Origin: Saccharothrix sp. NRRL B-16348 | GTDB lineage: Bacteria; Actinomycetota; Actinomycetes; Mycobacteriales; Pseudonocardiaceae | Length of the DNA stretch: 64,000 nt | Reading direction: 5' to 3' | Assembly: GCF_001280085.1 (NCBI RefSeq) | Contig: NZ_LGED01000258.1 | Coordinates: 1 to 64,000 of the forward strand | In this document: one piece after another, positions 61,061 through 64,000 of the stretch | Layout of the letters: each line of letters opens with the position of its first letter | How positions within the stretch are numbered: the stretch's first letter is position 1 | Made by a program: the position numbers and the translations under genes | The notes under the pieces: model-generated | Told to the model about the DNA's origin: nothing | The model's database searches: none | Seen by the model: only the letters and a program-made list of their open reading frames with translations

Positions 61061-63106
61061 GTGAACGGCAACGGCGCGTTGCACCGGGAGGTGCTCGACC
61101 GGGCCGACGTCGGTTTCGGTGTGACGAACGCGAACGGCACGCTGGTCTGGGTGAACCCGGCGCTGGCGGAGATCCTGGGCGTGCCCGTCGACCACGTGGT
61201 CGGCCGGTCGCTGCCCGCGCTGCTGCCCGGCGCGCCCGAACGGCCCCGCGCCGGCCTGGCGCTGCTCACCCCCAGCGCCTACCGCAAGGGCCACCGCTGG
61301 CTGGAGGTCACCTGCCAGACCCTCCCGGCCGCCGGCGACGACGCCGACGAGCGGTTGCTGTACCGGGTGGTGGACGTCACCGCGTGGCGCGACCGGGAGC
61401 TGGAGGCCACCCACGAGGCCGACGCGCTGCGCCGCGCCCAGGTCCTGGGCCGCATGGGCACGTGGGAGTGGCACATCGCCGAGGACCGCGTCGTCTGGTC
61501 GGACACGCTGCTGGAGATGTTCGGGTTCGCCACCGACACCGAGCTGGACTTCGACGGCTACGCCGCCCTGGTGCACCCCGACGACCTGTCGATGATCCAG
61601 GCCACCCTCGAGGAGGCCATGCGGTCGGGCGCCGGGTTCTCCTACACCCACCGCATGCTGCTCGGCGAGGACCGCACCGAGCGGTGGTTCGAGTGCTTCG
61701 GCGAGGTCGTCGCCGACGAGGACGGCTCCCCGCTGCGCGTGCTGGGCACCGCGCACGACATCACCCGCGCCCGCCGCGTGCACGACGAACTGCTGGCGCT
61801 GGCCGAGCAGGACCCGCTCACGGGGCTGGCGAACCGGCGCGCGGTCACCCGCGAGCTGGAACGACAGCTCGCCGGCGGCGGCCCCGGCGCGATGCTGCTG
61901 CTCGACCTGGACAACTTCAAGGACGTCAACGACCTGCGCGGCCACGCCGTCGGCGACCGGCTGATGAAAGCGCTGGCCTCCGCGCTGCGGTCCCGGCTGT
62001 CGGCGTCGCAGCTCATCGGCCGGCTCGGCGGCGACGAGTTCGCCGTCGTGCTGCCCGGCGCGACCCCCGCCGACGCCGCCCGCGTCGCCGAGGGACTGCG
62101 TGATGCCGTAGCGGCGTTGCCGCTCGTCGGCGCCGCCCGCAGCATCACCGTGTCGACCGGTGTCGCCGAGTACGGGCCCGGCGACACGTGGGAACTCGTG
62201 CTCGCCAACGCCGACCTCGCCCTGTACGCGTCCAAGGCCGCCGGCCGCAACCGCGTCACCGTCTACGAGCCCGGCCACTACGCCGACACCGCGAAACGCG
62301 TCTCCGTGCTCGACCGGCTCCGCACCGCGCTCGACAACGGCGGCCTGGCCCTGCACGCCATGCCCATGGTGCAGCTGGCGACCGGCACCACCCTCGGCCA
62401 CGAGCTGCTGCTGCGGCTGGAGGACGGCCAGGACCCCTACCTGGGTCCGGCGGAGTTCCTGCCCGAGGCCGAACGCTCCGACCTCGTCCTCGACATCGAC
62501 CGGTGGGTGCTGTCCACCGCCATCGACGCCCTCGTCGGCCACCCCGACCCGCAACTGCGGTTCAACGTCAACATCTCCGGCCGCACCCTGGAGGACGAGG
62601 ACTTCGGCGGGTTCGTGCTCGACCGGCTCGCCACCGCGGGCGTCGCGCCCGGCCGCCTCGGCCTGGAGATCACCGAGACCGCCGCCGTCACCAACCTCGA
62701 CGCCGCCCGCGCCCTCTCGCTGCAGCTGCGCGCCTTCGGCTGCCGCATCATCCTCGACGACTTCGGCTCCGGGTTCGGCTCGTTCGTCCACCTCAAGCAC
62801 CTGCCCATCACCGGCATCAAGATCGACGGCGAGTTCGTGCGCGGCATCGACGAACGCTCCACCGACGCCGTCCTCGTCGCCGGCATCGTGCAGATCGCCC
62901 AAGGCCTCGGCCTCACCGCCGTCGCCGAGTGGGTCGAACGCCCCGCCCAGGTCGACGCCCTCGTCCGACTGGGCGTGCAGATCGGCCAAGGCTTCCACCT
63001 CGGCCGCCCCCAACCACTCGACCAGGTCCTCTCGGCCCAGTCGCAGCCGCCGAACGGCGCATTGTCGCCACGCCTGGCCGGTGCGGAGGATGGGGCGCGT
63101 TCCTGA
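61061..63106 (+). CDS. PAS-PAS-GGDEF-EAL cyclic di-GMP protein
   Basis: 681-residue c-di-GMP enzyme. Two PAS domains occur (about 1-110 and 120-240). The diguanylate cyclase domain has GRLGGDEFAVVL at 323-327, intact. The EAL domain begins HELLLRL with ELL for EAL at 448, but keeps the metal and catalytic signatures NVNISGRTLED, EITETAA, DDFGSGF, KIDGEFV and AEWVE, so phosphodiesterase activity is possible. GTG 61061 follows GAGGAGGGG. PAS domains likely bind a cofactor (haem or FAD) not identifiable here. Confidence 0.9.
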   Translation: MNGNGALHREVLDRADVGFGVTNANGTLVWVNPALAEILGVPVDHVVGRSLPALLPGAPERPRAGLALLTPSAYRKGHRWLEVTCQTLPAAGDDADERLLYRVVDVTAWRDRELEATHEADALRRAQVLGRMGTWEWHIAEDRVVWSDTLLEMFGFATDTELDFDGYAALVHPDDLSMIQATLEEAMRSGAGFSYTHRMLLGEDRTERWFECFGEVVADEDGSPLRVLGTAHDITRARRVHDELLALAEQDPLTGLANRRAVTRELERQLAGGGPGAMLLLDLDNFKDVNDLRGHAVGDRLMKALASALRSRLSASQLIGRLGGDEFAVVLPGATPADAARVAEGLRDAVAALPLVGAARSITVSTGVAEYGPGDTWELVLANADLALYASKAAGRNRVTVYEPGHYADTAKRVSVLDRLRTALDNGGLALHAMPMVQLATGTTLGHELLLRLEDGQDPYLGPAEFLPEAERSDLVLDIDRWVLSTAIDALVGHPDPQLRFNVNISGRTLEDEDFGGFVLDRLATAGVAPGRLGLEITETAAVTNLDAARALSLQLRAFGCRIILDDFGSGFGSFVHLKHLPITGIKIDGEFVRGIDERSTDAVLVAGIVQIAQGLGLTAVAEWVERPAQVDALVRLGVQIGQGFHLGRPQPLDQVLSAQSQPPNGALSPRLAGAEDGARS

Positions 63107-63143
63107 TCACCGCCGCCCCGCCCCCCGATGGGAAGCCACCGCC

Positions 63144-63812
63144 GTGCCCGGTACCCCCGACAGCCCCGCACGCGGTGTCCGCCGCGTCGAGCTGAGCACC
63201 ACCCGCCCCGAACCGATCGCCGAGTTCTACGCCCACCTGCTCGGCTGGGTCCTCATCGCCGAACCCGACGGCGCGTTCACCGGCTGGGTCGGCGACCGCC
63301 TGGCCGCCCGCGTGAACCCCGGCGACCCCGCCTGGCGCGTCGTGTTCGCCGGCGCCGAGGCACGCGACCTCGACCGCGGCGCCGCCGTCGACGCCGGCCG
63401 CGTCCTGCACGGCCCGTGGGCGCCCCAACCCCGCGTCGGCGAACCGTGCTGGGTGGAACTCATGGGCGACGCCGACGCCGACGACTACTGGGCGGCCGAA
63501 CTCGGCTGGCAGGTCCGCGACCCCGGCGGCGACTTCACCCTCTACGACGCCGCCGTCGCCGGCGACCGCCGCCCCGTCGCCGGCCGCCTCACCGCCCAGG
63601 GCGGCTGGACCTGCTACTTCGCCGTCCCCGACGTCGCCGCGGCCGCCGCCGAGGCCACCGACATGGGCGGCCGCGTCCTCATCGGCCCCACCGACGTCCC
63701 CACCGGGGTGGTCGCGGCCGTCGCCGACCCCGCCGGCGCCGTGTTCGCCCTGCTGGAGAACCCGCCCGGCTGGGGCGGCACCTGGTGCGCCACCCACCGG
63801 GCCCACGCCTGA
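63144..63812 (+). CDS. VOC-family (glyoxalase-like) protein
   Basis: 222-residue two-domain VOC protein. The first domain RRVELSTTRPEPIAEFYAHLLGW and the second (WTCYFAVPDVAAAAAEATDMGG, then GVVAAVADPAGAVFALLE) are beta-alpha-beta-beta-beta units. Similar actinomycete proteins are hydroxylases or lyase-like of unknown substrate. The start GTG 63144 gives the family length; no strong ribosome site. Confidence 0.82.
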   Translation: MPGTPDSPARGVRRVELSTTRPEPIAEFYAHLLGWVLIAEPDGAFTGWVGDRLAARVNPGDPAWRVVFAGAEARDLDRGAAVDAGRVLHGPWAPQPRVGEPCWVELMGDADADDYWAAELGWQVRDPGGDFTLYDAAVAGDRRPVAGRLTAQGGWTCYFAVPDVAAAAAEATDMGGRVLIGPTDVPTGVVAAVADPAGAVFALLENPPGWGGTWCATHRAHA

Positions 63813-63828
63813 ACGGCGGGGGGAGCGG

Positions 63829-64000
63829 TCAGCCGGCGAGCTCCGGCGGGAAACCGCCCGTCGCGATCGGACCCCACCGGTCGATCGTGACCCGGATCAA
63901 GGACTTCCCCTGCCGCCGCATCGCCGCGCGGTACTCGTCCCAGTCCGGGTGCTCGCCGGCGATGCACCGGTAGTACTCCACCAGCGGCTCCACCGCCGCC
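63829..64000 (-). CDS. PPOX-class F420/FMN-dependent enzyme, 3' end only
   Basis: The last 56 residues of a gene that starts beyond the window. EYYRCIAGEHPDWDEYRAAM and IDRWGPIATGGFPPELAG are the C-terminus of the pyridoxamine-oxidase-fold F420-binding family (TIGR03618-like, recalled). Ends TGA 63829, converging on the VOC gene. Confidence 0.8.
   Translation of the reverse strand, partial: AAVEPLVEYYRCIAGEHPDWDEYRAAMRRQGKSLIRVTIDRWGPIATGGFPPELAG

Noticed and set aside
1..64000. tRNA, rRNA, CRISPR and insertion-sequence search
   Set aside because: No TPsiC-loop-containing cloverleaf, repeat-spacer array, transposase motif or terminal inverted repeats with target duplication were found by reading.

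Overview
The window is very GC-rich (roughly 70 percent or more by eye). It carries actinobacterial hallmark genes: RbpA, an Lnt/Ppm1 pair, F420/LLM oxidoreductases, cytochromes P450, and many GTG starts and 4-bp ATGA/GTGA overlaps. Gene content and style (several one-gene regulators, secreted polysaccharide-active enzymes, a Pls/PosA-type non-ribosomal peptide synthetase) fit a filamentous actinomycete of the Pseudonocardiaceae (Saccharothrix/Lentzea/Actinosynnema-like). That placement is an inference from style, not from a marker comparison. No tRNA, rRNA, CRISPR array, transposase or phage gene was recognised.

Layout. 1-1.9 kb: 3' part of a secreted rhamnogalacturonan lyase (PL11), then a 47-aa acidic ORF. 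2.1-10.6 kb (minus strand): surE, a PfkB kinase, a frameshifted sigma-region-2/membrane/ectodomain fusion gene, an M1 metallopeptidase, and a 1267-aa Pls/PosA-family synthetase preceded by a 10-codon leader ORF whose stop overlaps the synthetase start. 10.7-20.5 kb: single-function metabolic genes with adjacent regulators (LLM oxidoreductase/MarR, P450, CPBP-protease/histidine kinase/response regulator, serine hydrolase/MerR, alcohol dehydrogenase/TetR). 20.5-30.8 kb: carbohydrate section with a large ATPase-LuxR regulator, a secreted CBM25-CBM25-FnIII-GH13 amylase, a LacI regulator with operator-like boxes upstream of both itself and the amylase, a PfkB kinase and a secreted Gly-rich repeat protein. 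30.8-32.1 kb: a second P450.

32.2-48.5 kb holds the most distinctive metabolism. It contains a KamA-family lysine 2,3-aminomutase-like radical SAM enzyme; FxsA; an EF-hand protein; an LLM oxidoreductase/GH13 gene pair; a CitA/CitB-type two-component system divergent from a complete tripartite tricarboxylate transporter (tctC-tctB-tctA) across four 9-bp direct repeats; and an operon kdd - amidohydrolase - kamD - kamE - kal. The last genes are those of the beta-lysine/3,5-diaminohexanoate lysine degradation route known from fermenting anaerobes. The keto-acid cleavage enzyme (kce) and the CoA transferase are not in the window.

48.5-64 kb: housekeeping and regulators: a lone FtsX-ectodomain-like protein, GntR, TetR, PspC, lnt, ppm1, rbpA with a sigma-R-type promoter, NUDIX, XRE-cupin, thymidine kinase, RidA, Rrf2, PadR plus a membrane protein, an MFS permease, glycerophosphodiesterase, a zinc-ribbon protein, a PAS-PAS-GGDEF-EAL protein, a VOC protein and the 3' end of an F420/FMN-binding PPOX-family gene.

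Base composition flips inside the window. From about 28 to 42.8 kb the plus strand is G-rich in codon third positions whatever the gene strand; from 43 to about 55 kb it is C-rich. Candidates for unusual biology are the leader-coupled Pls synthetase with its M1 peptidase, the aerobic lysine-mutase operon with an inserted amidohydrolase, the frameshifted sigma fusion, and several well-formed operator arrays.
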